Below, piece after piece: positions 27,816-39,272 of a DNA stretch of 50,717 nucleotides; position 1 is the first letter of the stretch, and each line of letters starts with the position of its first letter. Source of the DNA: Billgrantia saliphila (GTDB lineage Bacteria; Pseudomonadota; Gammaproteobacteria; Pseudomonadales; Halomonadaceae); the NCBI RefSeq assembly GCF_002930105.1, contig NZ_PJRN01000021.1, positions 1-50,717 of the forward strand, read 5' to 3'. Position numbers and translations under genes: made by a program. A model generated the notes under the pieces. The model was not told the DNA's origin and searched no databases. It saw only the letters and a program-made list of their open reading frames with translations.

Positions 27816-27976
27816 GTTACACGTTAGTCACCATCATGTCCCGAACGGTGCGTTGCGCTTGAGGCAACGACTCGTACGGCTCGGCTCATGGTCCAGGCCG
27901 CTTTCAGCGAGCCGGCCGGTTGCTTCCCCGGCCCTGGATTCAGGACAATAGCCGTTCACCTGATCAAGGAAGTGCG

Positions 27977-28855
27977 ATGCTCGCCGAACTCTTCGCCGTC
28001 ATGGCGCCGGTACTGTCCGGTGCCGGGCTCGGTTTCACCTGGATTCGCCTGGGTCATCCCTATCCCGTCGAGTTCGTCACCCGTCTGGTCTTCAATATCG
28101 GTACCCCCGCTCTGGTGCTGGCCTCTCTCGCCGGCGCCGAAATCGACGCCGGCACCTTCGGGCGCACCATGCTGGCCACCGCCCTGGTGATTCTCAGCAT
28201 GGCCGCCGCCACCTTCGTCGTGTCTCGCCTGTTGCGTCGCGACTGGCGTGTCCTGCTGGCGCCGATGATGTACCCCAACACCGGCAACATGGGGCTTCCC
28301 GTGGTGCTGTATGCCTTCGGCAGCGCCGGTTTCGCCTATGGCATCACCGTGATGGTGACCGTCTCGCTGTTCCAGTTCACCCTCGGCGCCATCATGGCTA
28401 GCAGCAGCGGCAACCCCCTGCGCACTCTGGTCAGGACACCGACGGTTTACGCTATCCTGATAGCGTTGACCCTGCTGCTGACCGAGACCGAGCTGCCGCT
28501 CTGGCTGGCCAACAGTGTCGACCTGATCTCCGGTTTCACCGTGCCGCTGATGCTGATCACTCTGGGCGTGTCGCTAGCCAGCATCCAGGTGAAGAACCTG
28601 CGGTCGGGAATCGGCTTCAGTCTGCTGCGCACGCCGGTGGCGGTTCTGCTGGCATGGGGGGTCGGGACCCTGCTGGGCCTGCCGCCCCTGGCGCACAGCA
28701 TCCTCATCCTGCAGATGAGCATGCCGGTCGCCGTGTTCAACTACTTGTTCGCGCAGCGCGCCAGGCGGGAACCGGCTTACGTCGCCAGCCTGGTCTTCTG
28801 CTCGACGCTGCTGGCATTGATCTATCTGCCGGTACTGCTGGCCGTATTGATGTAG
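27977..28855 (+). CDS. AEC-family permease (auxin efflux carrier/MdcF type)
   Basis: A 292-residue membrane protein with about ten hydrophobic segments. The family blocks are NIGTPALVLASL near the first third, YPNTGNMGLPVVLYAFG in the middle and the late ILILQMSMPVAVFNYLFA. In AEC proteins the N-x-GN-x-G-LP segment is the hallmark. Members export or import organic acids such as malonate. The ATG at 27977 has AAGGA upstream; the open frame begins at 27920 without a site. It is divergent from the TonB receptor and 122 bases before the sugar dehydrogenase gene. Substrate unknown. Confidence 0.82.
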   Translation: MLAELFAVMAPVLSGAGLGFTWIRLGHPYPVEFVTRLVFNIGTPALVLASLAGAEIDAGTFGRTMLATALVILSMAAATFVVSRLLRRDWRVLLAPMMYPNTGNMGLPVVLYAFGSAGFAYGITVMVTVSLFQFTLGAIMASSSGNPLRTLVRTPTVYAILIALTLLLTETELPLWLANSVDLISGFTVPLMLITLGVSLASIQVKNLRSGIGFSLLRTPVAVLLAWGVGTLLGLPPLAHSILILQMSMPVAVFNYLFAQRARREPAYVASLVFCSTLLALIYLPVLLAVLM

Positions 28856-28977
28856 CATGATTTGATGTAGCGCTAACTTATGTATAGGGAGCTCAAGCGC
28901 ACCGAAGGGTGACAGGAACACCCCAACCGCAAGCGGGTCACAACCTGGGGGCGGATCGCAAAGCAAGGGAGGAGCAG

Positions 28978-30141
28978 ATGGACGTTGCAAGCAAGCGGCT
29001 GGCGATGTCGCTGCCGGCTCGTGTCGCCTGGGTCTTGGCGGGTCTCGGTGGAGTGTCCACCGGCGCCTACTCGGCGGAGGTAGTGGAAGAGCGCATTGCC
29101 ACCGAACATCTCGACCTGCGCCTGGAGCGCGTCGCCTCCGGATTGGAACATCCCTGGGCCATGGCGATGCTGCCCGACGGCCGCTTCCTGGTCAGCGAGC
29201 GTCCCGGTCGGCTGGTACTGATCGGCAACGATGGCGAGCCGACCCAACTGGAGGGCATTCCCGAGGTCAACGCCCGAACGCAGGGCGGGTTGCTCGATGT
29301 CAGCCTTCACCCTCGCTACGGCGATGGCGAGCACGACTGGATCTATTTCACCTGGAGCAAACCCGGCGACGGCGGCACCGCCACGGCTCTGAGCCGTGCC
29401 CGGCTCGGAGACGCTCGGCTGGAAGACCTTGAGACGCTGTTCGAGCAGAACCGCTATTCCGATCCTGGCCGTCATTACGGTTCGCGCCTCGCCTGGCTGG
29501 AGGACGGCACCCTGGCGATGAGCATCGGCGACCGCGGCGACAGCGAACGCGCCCAGGACGGCGGGGATCACGCCGGCAGTGTGTTGCGCCTGACCGATGA
29601 CGGCGAAGTGCCGGACGACAACCCTTTCGTCGACGACAATGCCGTTGCCGACGAAATCTATTCCATGGGCAACCGCAACCCCCAGGGACTGGCGGTCGCC
29701 AGCGACGGCACCCTCTGGGCGACGGAACACGGCCCTCGCACCGGCGACGAACTCAATCGCATCGAGCCCGGGGAGAACTACGGCTGGCCGGAAGTCTCGC
29801 TGGGATTCGCCTACTCGAGCGATAAACGCATGGGACGCGACAGCGCACCGGGCATGCGCGACCCCGCCTACGTCTTCGAGGGTCGCTTCGCTCCTGCCGG
29901 CCTGGCTCAGGTCACCTCAGAGGCCTTCACGGGCTGGCAGGGCGACTTGTTGGCGGGCGGCTTGCTGAGCGAGCGACTCCTGCGCCTGTCCCTCGAGAAC
30001 GGCCAGGTGGTCGATAGCGAAGTCATCCTGGACGGGGAAATCGGCCGCATTCGCGACGTTCGCCAGGGCTGGGACGATGCCATCTATCTGCTCAGCGACG
30101 ATACGCAGGGCAGCCTCTATCGGCTGAGTCCGGTGCAATGA
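28978..30141 (+). CDS. PQQ-dependent sugar dehydrogenase family protein (soluble GDH/Asd type)
   Basis: A 387-residue exported protein of the soluble glucose/sorbosone dehydrogenase family, a six-bladed beta-propeller. Signal peptide about residues 1-35, ending near AYSAEV. Family blocks are LEHPWAMAMLPDGRFLVSER, GGLLDVSLHP, HYGSRLAWLEDGTL with GDRGDSERAQD, YSMGNRNPQGLAV, and TEHGPRTGDELNRIEPGENYGWPE (parts EHGPRTGDELN and ENYGWPE). The histidine after GGLLDV and the basic residues in GNRNPQG bind PQQ in relatives. The ATG at 28978 has GGGAGGAG just upstream and begins the signal peptide. It oxidises sugars in the periplasm; the natural substrate of the family is often unknown. Confidence 0.82.
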   Translation: MDVASKRLAMSLPARVAWVLAGLGGVSTGAYSAEVVEERIATEHLDLRLERVASGLEHPWAMAMLPDGRFLVSERPGRLVLIGNDGEPTQLEGIPEVNARTQGGLLDVSLHPRYGDGEHDWIYFTWSKPGDGGTATALSRARLGDARLEDLETLFEQNRYSDPGRHYGSRLAWLEDGTLAMSIGDRGDSERAQDGGDHAGSVLRLTDDGEVPDDNPFVDDNAVADEIYSMGNRNPQGLAVASDGTLWATEHGPRTGDELNRIEPGENYGWPEVSLGFAYSSDKRMGRDSAPGMRDPAYVFEGRFAPAGLAQVTSEAFTGWQGDLLAGGLLSERLLRLSLENGQVVDSEVILDGEIGRIRDVRQGWDDAIYLLSDDTQGSLYRLSPVQ

Positions 30142-30151
30142 ACCAGGAGCG

Positions 30152-30170
30152 GCGCCGGCCTGCCCGGCGC
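30152..30170 (+). terminator. GC-rich hairpin after the sugar dehydrogenase gene
   Basis: GCGCCGG pairs with CCGGCGC around a 5-base loop, 11 bases after the stop codon and 33 bases before the histidine kinase start. There is no T-run, so read-through into the two-component genes is likely at some level. Confidence 0.35.
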
Positions 30171-30202
30171 CGGCTATCGTCGAACGCCGCCCGCGAGCTG
30201 CC

Positions 30203-31653
<1,451 letters not shown>

Positions 31654-31657
<4 letters not shown>

Positions 31658-33033
31658 CAGGAAGCCACTCTGATTCACTGCCGATACTGATCGTCGAGGA
31701 CGACGCCGCCATCCTGGAGCTGCTGGAGGAGGAACTCCAGGAAGCGGGTTACAGGACCCTGGGAGCCGGAAGCGCCGAGGATGCCGTTGCCACGCTGAGC
31801 CATACCGAAGTGTCGCTGATCATCAGCGATGTGCGCCTTCCGGGCATGAGCGGCATGCAGCTGCTGGAACAACTGCGCAGCGAAGGCAGCCACGTGGGTT
31901 TCATCGTCATCACCGCCTTCGGCACTATCGACCAGGCGGTCGAGGCCCTCAAGATAGGCGCCGACGATTTCCTGACCAAGCCGCTGGATCTGGAGGGCGT
32001 GGGCGAGGCGGTCTTTCGTGTCCTGGAGAATCGCCGCCTGGCCGAGCGCTTTCAACAGGCGTCGCCGACCGGCCACTTCCATGGCATCGTCGGCGAAAGT
32101 GAAGGCATGCAGTCACTTTTCCATGACGCCGCGAGGCTGGCCAAGAGCGATGCGCCGATACTGGTCCTCGGTGAGAGCGGCACCGGCAAGGAGCTCCTGG
32201 CCCGCGCCATTCATGCCGAGAGCCCCCGCGCCGAATGCCCCTTCGTGGCCGTCAACTGTGCCAGCATTCCCTCCGAACTGATGGAGAGTGAATTCTTCGG
32301 CCACGTGAAGGGTGCTTTCACCGGGGCCAACGAATCGCGTCAGGGGCTTTTCCAAGCCGCAAACGGTGGCAGCCTGTTCCTCGATGAGATCGGTGAGATG
32401 TCCCCCGGCTTGCAGGCCAAGCTGCTGCGCGCCCTGCAGGAAAAGATGGTCAAGGCGGTCGGTGCCGAGAAGGAGGAGTCGGTGAACGTTCGCATCATCG
32501 CCGCGACGCATCGCGAACTGGAACAAGAGATCGAGAGCGGCAACTTCCGTAGCGACCTCTTCTACCGGCTGGAGACCTTCTCGCTGCGCATCCCGCCACT
32601 GCGCGAGCGCCAAGGCGACATCGAGCGGCTGATCTCGGCCATGATCGACAAGCACGCCAGCAGCCAGGGCAAGAGCATCGAACGCATCGAACCGACAGCA
32701 CTCCAGGCCCTGCTCGACTATCCCTATCCCGGTAACGTTCGTGAACTGGAAAATGCCATCATGCGCGCCGTGACCCTGGCCGAGGACGGCCTACTCAGCT
32801 ATGCCGACCTGCCCGAGCGCATCCGTCAGCATGGCCAAGAGCAGCGCAACATTCGCCCCACCGAGGGCAACGCGCTGGTCGCGCCGACACAGCAAAGCTG
32901 GCCGAGCCTGGAAGAGGTCGAAAAGCGCTACATCCAAAAGGTGCTGGAAGCCACCGGAGGGAACAAGCGACGCACCGCTGATATCCTGGGTATCGCCAGG
33001 CGAACGCTATACCGACGCCTCGAGGAAGATTGA
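31654..33033 (+). CDS. NtrC-family sigma-54-dependent response regulator
   Basis: A 459-residue activator. The receiver domain has the phospho-accepting D59 in LIISDVRLPGMSG. The AAA+ domain has Walker A GESGTGKE (173-180), the sigma-54 contact loop GAFTGA (220-225) and Walker B SLFLDEIGEM (240-249). The C-terminal Fis-type helix-turn-helix is NKRRTADILGIARRTLYRRLEED. All catalytic parts are intact, so it should activate RpoN promoters. Translation starts at GTG, with AAGGAGGAA just before it, overlapping the kinase stop codon. No clear sigma-54 promoter was recognised nearby, so its targets are unknown. Confidence 0.9.
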
Positions 33034-33082
33034 TTCGCCAGGTGCTTTCGCGAACCGTCTTCGAGCTGGCGAAGGGTGCACG

Positions 33083-33110
33083 AAAAAAGCCCCCGTGGGA
33101 GCTCGGGGGC
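33083..33110 (-). terminator. Rho-independent terminator for the leftward acidic-protein genes
   Basis: On the minus strand GCCCCCG pairs with CGGGGGC around an 8-base loop and is followed directly by six T residues. It ends transcription arriving from the acidic repeat protein gene, whose stop is 141 bases before it. It also lies 50 bases after the response regulator on the plus strand, where there is no T-run. Confidence 0.75.
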
Positions 33111-33216
33111 CAAGTACGCCATGCAATCCAACTGGCGGAGCAAGGGGGGAGGGTGGCGGCCGCCAGCGGATTACGCTGCGTCATACTTTGTGCGCGTCCT
33201 TGCGCGAATGTCCTGA

Positions 33217-33237
33217 GGCCCCGGCTGGGCCGGGGCC
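33217..33237 (-). other. Strong GC hairpin after the acidic repeat protein gene
   Basis: GGCCCCGG pairs perfectly with CCGGGGCC around a 5-base loop, 14 bases past the stop of the minus-strand gene. There is no T-run; it probably stabilises the 3' end or slows polymerase ahead of the terminator at 33083-33110. Confidence 0.4.
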
Positions 33238-33250
33238 AGTGGGCGGAGAG

Positions 33251-33937
33251 TTACGACTCGCCGTTATCCTCTTCCGGATAGTCCCACTCTTCTTCCTCGT
33301 TCTCGAATTCCTCTTCGCCCGGCATGGGCTCGGTGCCATCACCGAAGCCGGACTCGCCTTCAGCACCTTGAGTGCCCGGCTGCGGCTCGGTACCCGGTGA
33401 GAAGGCGCCCTCTTCCTCAGTGGTGGCGTCGAAGCCAGGATCTGCCGGATCGTTGGAGTCCGGAGTGGCTTCATGACCCGGTGCTGCTTCTGTTCCGGAT
33501 TGTGAGTCGCTGCCAGGCTGAGTGACGCCCGGTGACGTTTCCATGCCTTGCGAGGATCCAGCACCCGGGTTGAGGTTATCGTCGCTGGCACCGTTCACGC
33601 CCGGCGCTGCCGGATCGTTACGGTTGGGCGAAGCATCCTGACCCGGTGCTTCCTCGGTACCCATACCCTGTGAAGTCTGACCACCGGTCGTCGTACCGGT
33701 ACCGCCCCCCGGATTGAGGGAATCGTCGGTATTACCGTTCACGCCAGGCGCTGCCGGGTCGTTCCGGTTCGGCGAAGCATCCTGTCCGGGCGCCGCCTCA
33801 GGCATGGTCTCCGAAGTATTCGACTCGTACTGATACTCGTCCTGCTGCGTCTGCTGGGCCAGGACCAGCGGGCTTGCGGTCAGCCCCATGGTCACACCAA
33901 GTACGCCAAGCGTCTTCAGAAATTCCTTGGACATCAT
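33251..33937 (-). CDS. Secreted acidic, repeat-containing disordered protein
   Basis: A 228-residue protein with a signal peptide (about residues 1-27, ending VLAQQ). The mature part is low in complexity and rich in D, E, N, P, G, S and T, with almost no hydrophobic or basic residues. It contains two near-identical units of about 30 residues (residues 47-78 and 96-126) with the core APGQDASPNRNDPAAPGVNG, and a third diverged unit at 150-172. The tail is strongly acidic (EEEFENEEEEWDYPEEDNGE). The ATG at 33937 has AGGAGG upstream. The terminator at 33083 ends its transcript. It follows an acidic lipoprotein gene at 106 bases. I recognise no family. Such proteins are common in halophile envelopes, so a role in the cell surface is a guess. 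Confidence 0.75.
   Translation of the reverse strand: MMSKEFLKTLGVLGVTMGLTASPLVLAQQTQQDEYQYESNTSETMPEAAPGQDASPNRNDPAAPGVNGNTDDSLNPGGGTGTTTGGQTSQGMGTEEAPGQDASPNRNDPAAPGVNGASDDNLNPGAGSSQGMETSPGVTQPGSDSQSGTEAAPGHEATPDSNDPADPGFDATTEEEGAFSPGTEPQPGTQGAEGESGFGDGTEPMPGEEEFENEEEEWDYPEEDNGES
33560..33799 (-). repeat. Tandem coding repeats in the acidic secreted protein
   Basis: Two copies of a unit of about 95 bases lie at 33704-33799 and 33560-33652, each encoding APGQDASPNRNDPAAPGVNG with a D-D-x-L-N-P-G tail. The shared DNA includes GCGAAGCATCCTG on the plus strand. A third, diverged copy continues to about 33,420. This points to repeat expansion by duplication and makes copy-number change by slippage possible. 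Confidence 0.7.
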
Positions 33938-34043
33938 AATTTCCACCTCCTGAGATTCTCGTCTTGCGACGAATGTAGAGGGCTTCCTGCCCTCGCCTGC
34001 CGCCTCATCACGGCGGCAGCATAAGATCGGTCGAAGCGGATAG

Positions 34044-34493
34044 TTACCGCTGCTCCTCGTCTGCAGGAGCTGATGCTCCTTCATCCTCGGTCAGGGCCCC
34101 CGTATCCGAAGCACTGCCTTCCTGATTGCCTTCCATGGTGTTTTGCTGCCCCTCAGGTACCGGCTCCTGCTCGGCTTCGGGGAGCGATTCTTCCTGCTCA
34201 TTCTGCTCGGTCAGCGCATCTCCTTCCGGCGCCTCTTCAACACCGCTCACGGGCTCCGCTGCACCGTCTCCGCTCGCGGTACCGGTCTGGTCGATGCCCG
34301 GGTCGGTTGTTGCATCCTCCATGGGCGACGTCTGCTCTTCCGTGACGGGCCGTTCTTCTTCCACTGGGGGAAGATCCTCTTCGTCATCGCCGCATCCGGC
34401 AAGCGACAACGTACCCAGCGCAAGAGCCACTGCAGAGGCCAGAGCCGTCAGCCTCCATGCCGGACGGGAATTTGCATGCTTGTCATGGCTCAT
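34044..34493 (-). CDS. Acidic low-complexity lipoprotein
   Basis: A 149-residue putative lipoprotein. Residues 1-33 form a lipoprotein signal ending in the lipobox LAG with the modified cysteine at C34. The mature part starts GDDEEDLPPVEEERP and is almost entirely acidic and disordered, rich in E, D, G, P, T and Q, with no predicted fold. The ATG at 34493 has GGGAGA upstream; the open frame starts earlier without a site. It precedes the acidic repeat protein gene by 106 bases on the same strand, and the two probably share a transcript. No family recognised; the pair may be surface proteins suited to high salt. Confidence 0.72.
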   Translation of the reverse strand: MSHDKHANSRPAWRLTALASAVALALGTLSLAGCGDDEEDLPPVEEERPVTEEQTSPMEDATTDPGIDQTGTASGDGAAEPVSGVEEAPEGDALTEQNEQEESLPEAEQEPVPEGQQNTMEGNQEGSASDTGALTEDEGASAPADEEQR

Positions 34494-34708
34494 GTGAAGT
34501 CTCCCTTTAAGTGATTCATCCTTTCCCCTATCTCGTTGCATAGCCTGTGCCAGCCTTGCCAAAGAGAAGAAAAAAATTGCAAATACAAAAAGTTAGGGAG
34601 ATTTTGCGGACAAGAAGGGAAGCGGAGTACGCGGGCCGGAGGTGGTGCAATCTGACACATGGGCCGCTCTGCCACAGCATTTTGTCGCCGGCTCCCGCCG
34701 TAACGACG

Positions 34709-34735
34709 CAGGGAGACATGCTCGATGTCTCCCTG
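34709..34735 (-). terminator. Long perfect hairpin after the ABC importer operon
   Basis: CAGGGAGACAT pairs perfectly (11 base pairs) with ATGTCTCCCTG around GCTCG. It lies 24 bases after the last gene of the leftward ABC importer operon. No T-run follows on either strand, so it may be a stabilising 3' structure or a rho-assisted terminator. Confidence 0.5.
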
Positions 34736-34758
34736 TGAAAGCGGGCCCTGCCGAGTTG

Positions 34759-35610
34759 CTAGCCGGGACTGATACCCCGCAGGCGCTCGCTGCGACGACG
34801 TAACAACTCCAGCGTCGTAAGCAGCAGCATCGAGAGCAGAACCAGCAGGGTAGCCACGGCCAGAATTGTCGGGCTGATCTGCTCACGGATGCCCGACCAC
34901 ATCTGAATCGGCATGGTGCGTTGCTCCGGCCCGGCCAGGAACAGCACCACCACCACCTCGTCGAAGGAGGTGATGAAGGCGAACAGCGCACCGGAAACGA
35001 CGCCAGGCGTCACCAACGGCAGCACCACCTTGAAGAAGGTGCGCGTGGGATTGGCGCCCAGGCTATGGGCCGCCCGGATCAGGGTGGTATCAAAGCTCGA
35101 CAGGGTCGCGGTCACGGTAATCACCACGAAGGGGATGCCGAGCACCGTATGAGCCAGTACCACGCCCAGGTAGGTCTGGGCCAGATTGACCTTGGAGAAG
35201 AAGAAGAACATGGCCGCGGCGGAAATGATCAGCGGCACGATCATGGGTGAGATCAGCAATGCCATGATCGCGCTGCGTGCCGGCATGTGGCGGCTCGATA
35301 GTCCCAGTGCCGCTACGGTTCCCAGTATCGTGGCCAGAAAGGTCGAGGCGATGCCGACGATGAAACTGTTCTTGATCGCATTGAGCCAAGCGCTAGACGT
35401 GAAGAAGTCCTCGTACCAGCGCAGCGAGTACCCGGCCGGATCGAGCGTCAGCATTTCCTGGGAGAAGGTGAAGTAGGGCTGAGCGTTGAACGACAGCGGG
35501 ATGATGATCAGTAGCGGCCCCACCAGGAACAGGAAGATGAGCGCACATAGGCCGAGGAAGACATAGTGCCAGATGCGTTCGCCGCGGGTGGCGTAGGAAG
35601 GTATGGCCAT
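34759..35610 (-). CDS. ABC importer permease, PotC-like
   Basis: A 283-residue inner-membrane permease with six helices. The cytoplasmic coupling motif typical of binding-protein-dependent permeases is present as HSLGANPTRTFFKVVLP (the EAA-type loop, here beginning RAAHSLGA). It resembles PotC/PotI of polyamine transporters. It starts 3 bases after the PotB-like gene and ends the operon. Together the four genes 34759-39272 encode ATPase, binding protein and two permeases, a complete importer of the PotABCD architecture. Confidence 0.85.
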   Translation of the reverse strand: MAIPSYATRGERIWHYVFLGLCALIFLFLVGPLLIIIPLSFNAQPYFTFSQEMLTLDPAGYSLRWYEDFFTSSAWLNAIKNSFIVGIASTFLATILGTVAALGLSSRHMPARSAIMALLISPMIVPLIISAAAMFFFFSKVNLAQTYLGVVLAHTVLGIPFVVITVTATLSSFDTTLIRAAHSLGANPTRTFFKVVLPLVTPGVVSGALFAFITSFDEVVVVLFLAGPEQRTMPIQMWSGIREQISPTILAVATLLVLLSMLLLTTLELLRRRSERLRGISPG

Positions 35611-35613
35611 CGG

Positions 35614-36867
35614 TTACCCCAGCTTGACCTTGTCGACGCCGATCAGGCGGTTGAATGCGAGATAGCAGACCACGACCACGAACAACAGGATCGAGGCAAT
35701 GGCGGCCGCCAGGCCCCAGTTCAGCGATGTCTGCATGTGGTAGGCGATGGTGTTGGTGATGAAGCGTCCCGACTGACCGCCCACCAGCGCCGGGGTGATG
35801 TAGTAGCCGATGGAGAGTATGAAGACCAGTATGCCACCAGCGGCGATGCCCGGGATCGTCAACGGGAAGTAGACCCGGCGAAAACAGGTGAACGGCCGCC
35901 CTCCCAGCGAGCGAGCCGCCCGCATGTAACTCGGCGGAATGGTCTTCATGACCGAATAGAGCGGCAAAATCATGAACGGCAGCAGAATATGCGTCATGGC
36001 CACGATGGTGCCGGTCTTGTTGTGGATCATCTGCCAACGCGCCTCATCGGCGATCACACCGAGCCCCACCAGGAGATCGTTGAGCACCCCCTGGGATTGC
36101 AGAATCGCGATCCAGGTGGTGGTGCGCACCAGCAGGGAAGTCCAGAACGGAAGCAGCACCAGAATCATCAACAGGTTGGAGTGGCGCAGCGGCAAGCTAG
36201 TCAGCAGGAAAGCGATCGGGTAGCCGAGCAACAGCGTCAGCGCCGTGATGACCAGACTCATCCACAGCGTGCGCCAGAACAGAGAGACATGAATCTCGAG
36301 GTGCTCCGGCACCTTGACGATCTCGCCTTCGGGCGAGAGCTGACGGTCCACCGCGGCCAGGTAGTAGGAGAGCGTCCATGGCGTGGCCTCGCGCTGAATG
36401 ACCTGCCAGGTGTCCAGCTCACCCCAGGTGTCGTTGGCCGCGATCATCGCTTCCTTGTAAGGCGGCTCCATGGTGCGCAGGCGACGTGCCGTGCGGCTGA
36501 TGGTCGAGCGCATGCCCGACTTCTCGTAGTTGAGGCGGCTCGACAGCAACCCCAGATTGCGCGCTTCCTGGCCTTCTCGCAGATCCTCGGCGAGGGCCGC
36601 AAACACCTCCTCGCCGGGCAGTGACTCGCCGTCCCACCCTTCAAGCGCGGTAACCGTGCGCGAAAGCTGGGTCGAGACCTCGGGGTTGTCGACGCTGCGC
36701 CACAACATGTCGAAGATGGGCATGACGAAAGCCACGACCAGGAACAGCAACAGCGGCGATACCAGCAGGAAAGCCTTGACCCGCGAGCGTCGCACGGCTC
36801 GCCGCAAGCTGGTCTTCAGCGGCACGCCATCGGCGGTGGTCAAGGGAATAGCGGAAGACTCGGACAC
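35614..36867 (-). CDS. ABC importer permease, PotB-like, with extended periplasmic loop
   Basis: A 417-residue permease, about 130 residues longer than classic PotB. The extra length is a hydrophilic region after TM1 (about residues 60-195) which is periplasmic by topology, rich in charged residues. The EAA-type loop is MRAARSLGGRPFTCFRRVYFPL. Translation starts at GTG with GGAGAGG upstream. It follows the binding protein gene after an 84-base gap with a strong hairpin. Extended PotB-type permeases with such an insert are known in transporters for polyamines and opine-like compounds; the insert's function is unclear. Confidence 0.82.
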   Translation of the reverse strand: MSESSAIPLTTADGVPLKTSLRRAVRRSRVKAFLLVSPLLLFLVVAFVMPIFDMLWRSVDNPEVSTQLSRTVTALEGWDGESLPGEEVFAALAEDLREGQEARNLGLLSSRLNYEKSGMRSTISRTARRLRTMEPPYKEAMIAANDTWGELDTWQVIQREATPWTLSYYLAAVDRQLSPEGEIVKVPEHLEIHVSLFWRTLWMSLVITALTLLLGYPIAFLLTSLPLRHSNLLMILVLLPFWTSLLVRTTTWIAILQSQGVLNDLLVGLGVIADEARWQMIHNKTGTIVAMTHILLPFMILPLYSVMKTIPPSYMRAARSLGGRPFTCFRRVYFPLTIPGIAAGGILVFILSIGYYITPALVGGQSGRFITNTIAYHMQTSLNWGLAAAIASILLFVVVVCYLAFNRLIGVDKVKLG

Positions 36868-36914
36868 ACGACCTCTCCATGCAGCGACCGGATAGAGCGG
36901 TAAGGCAACCGGAA

Positions 36915-36945
36915 GACCGCCACCCGGTCCCTCCGGGTGACGGTC
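36915..36945 (-). promoter_or_regulatory. Intercistronic hairpin after the binding protein gene
   Basis: On the minus strand a 13-base stem (12 pairs matching) closes a 5-base loop, 7 bases after the binding protein stop and before the permease genes. No T-run follows. Such structures commonly protect the upstream message and lower downstream expression, giving more binding protein than permease. Confidence 0.55.
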
Positions 36946-36951
36946 GCTCCG

Positions 36952-38076
36952 TTACTGGGCCAGCCAGGCGTCGAAACGCTGGGTCAGCTCGTCGCTGTAA
37001 TCGGCCCAGAACTCGTCATCCTTCTGAATGGCCGTCTTGAAGTTGGGGGGAAAGGTCGGCATGTGCGGCATCATGTCGATACCGGTCTCGGCATGGTTCG
37101 ACACCATGTCCGATGAAGAGTAGCGCGCCGGTCCGTAGGAGATGTACTGGGCCTGATCGGCGAGTCGCTGGGTATCGGTGGCGAAGTACAGGTAGTCCCG
37201 AACCTTGTCGAGCTTCCCGGTAGGCACCACCCAGCCGTCCAGCTCGAACACCTGGGCGTCCCAGATGATCTCGAAGGGCTGATCCTCGCTCACCATGGCG
37301 TCGAAGATACGGCCGTTGTAGGCCGAGGCGAAGGCCACCTCCTTGTCCGCCAGCAACTGAGGCGGCTGGGCGCCCTCCTCCCACCAGATCACCTCGTCCT
37401 TGATCGTGTCGAGCTTGGCGAAGGCGCGTTGAACCCCCTCCTCCGTCTCGAGCATGTCATAGACCTCGTCGATCGCGACACCATCGGCTACCAGCGCCCA
37501 TTCCAGGTTGTTGATCGGCTTGCGCATCAAGGCGCGCTTGCCGGGGTAGTTCTCGAGATCGAAGACGTCATGGATAGTGCTGGGCTGGGCGTCGTCGGGA
37601 AACATCTCGGAATTGAAGGCGACGATATTCGAATAGACGATGGAAGCTACGAAGCACTCCCCCAGCGCACCGTCGACGAAGTCCTCGCTGGGTGGCGTGC
37701 CGTCAGGCGCGTCGGCCAGCAGCTCATCGTGATCCAGCGGCTCGATCAGGCCCTCGGCACAGGCGATCATGGCATCGGCCGGCAGCATGTCGACCAGGTC
37801 CCAGGTCACGTTTCCGGCTTGGGACTGAGCGCGCAGGCCGGCCAGGGCGTTACCGCTGCGGTCGATATTGATGATCTCGTCGCCGGTCTGCTCCATCCAC
37901 GGCTCGTGATAGGCCTTCTGCTGGCTCATGCTGTAGGCGCCGCCCCAGGAGACGATGTTGAGCGTCTGCTGTGCCTGGGCCAGGCTCGACAGTCCCACCA
38001 GCGAAACGCCTGCCACGGCGCTCGCGAGCAGCCTGCGCCCCGCGAATTTCCCCGCATGATTATCGTTATATGGCAT
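36952..38076 (-). CDS. ABC importer periplasmic binding protein, PotD-like
   Basis: A 374-residue exported binding protein of the family 1/PotD class. Signal peptide about residues 1-36, ending SLAQAQ. The mature part begins LNIVSWGGAYSMSQQ, a usual opening of PotD-like proteins. It contains VTWDLVDMLPADAMIACAEG and AYNGRIFDAM with ligand-site aromatics (W23, Y27, W221 by rough count, W-W-E-E-G). GGAGAAG lies before the ATG. The ligand is probably a cation such as a polyamine, as in PotD, but amino acid or opine ligands are possible for this group. It lies between the ATPase and the permease genes. Confidence 0.85.
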   Translation of the reverse strand: MPYNDNHAGKFAGRRLLASAVAGVSLVGLSSLAQAQQTLNIVSWGGAYSMSQQKAYHEPWMEQTGDEIINIDRSGNALAGLRAQSQAGNVTWDLVDMLPADAMIACAEGLIEPLDHDELLADAPDGTPPSEDFVDGALGECFVASIVYSNIVAFNSEMFPDDAQPSTIHDVFDLENYPGKRALMRKPINNLEWALVADGVAIDEVYDMLETEEGVQRAFAKLDTIKDEVIWWEEGAQPPQLLADKEVAFASAYNGRIFDAMVSEDQPFEIIWDAQVFELDGWVVPTGKLDKVRDYLYFATDTQRLADQAQYISYGPARYSSSDMVSNHAETGIDMMPHMPTFPPNFKTAIQKDDEFWADYSDELTQRFDAWLAQ

Positions 38077-38126
38077 GGTTCTTCTCCGCTCGTTGTGCTT
38101 GTTGGTATGGGCAGCAGTGTCGGCTG

Positions 38127-39272
<1,146 letters not shown>

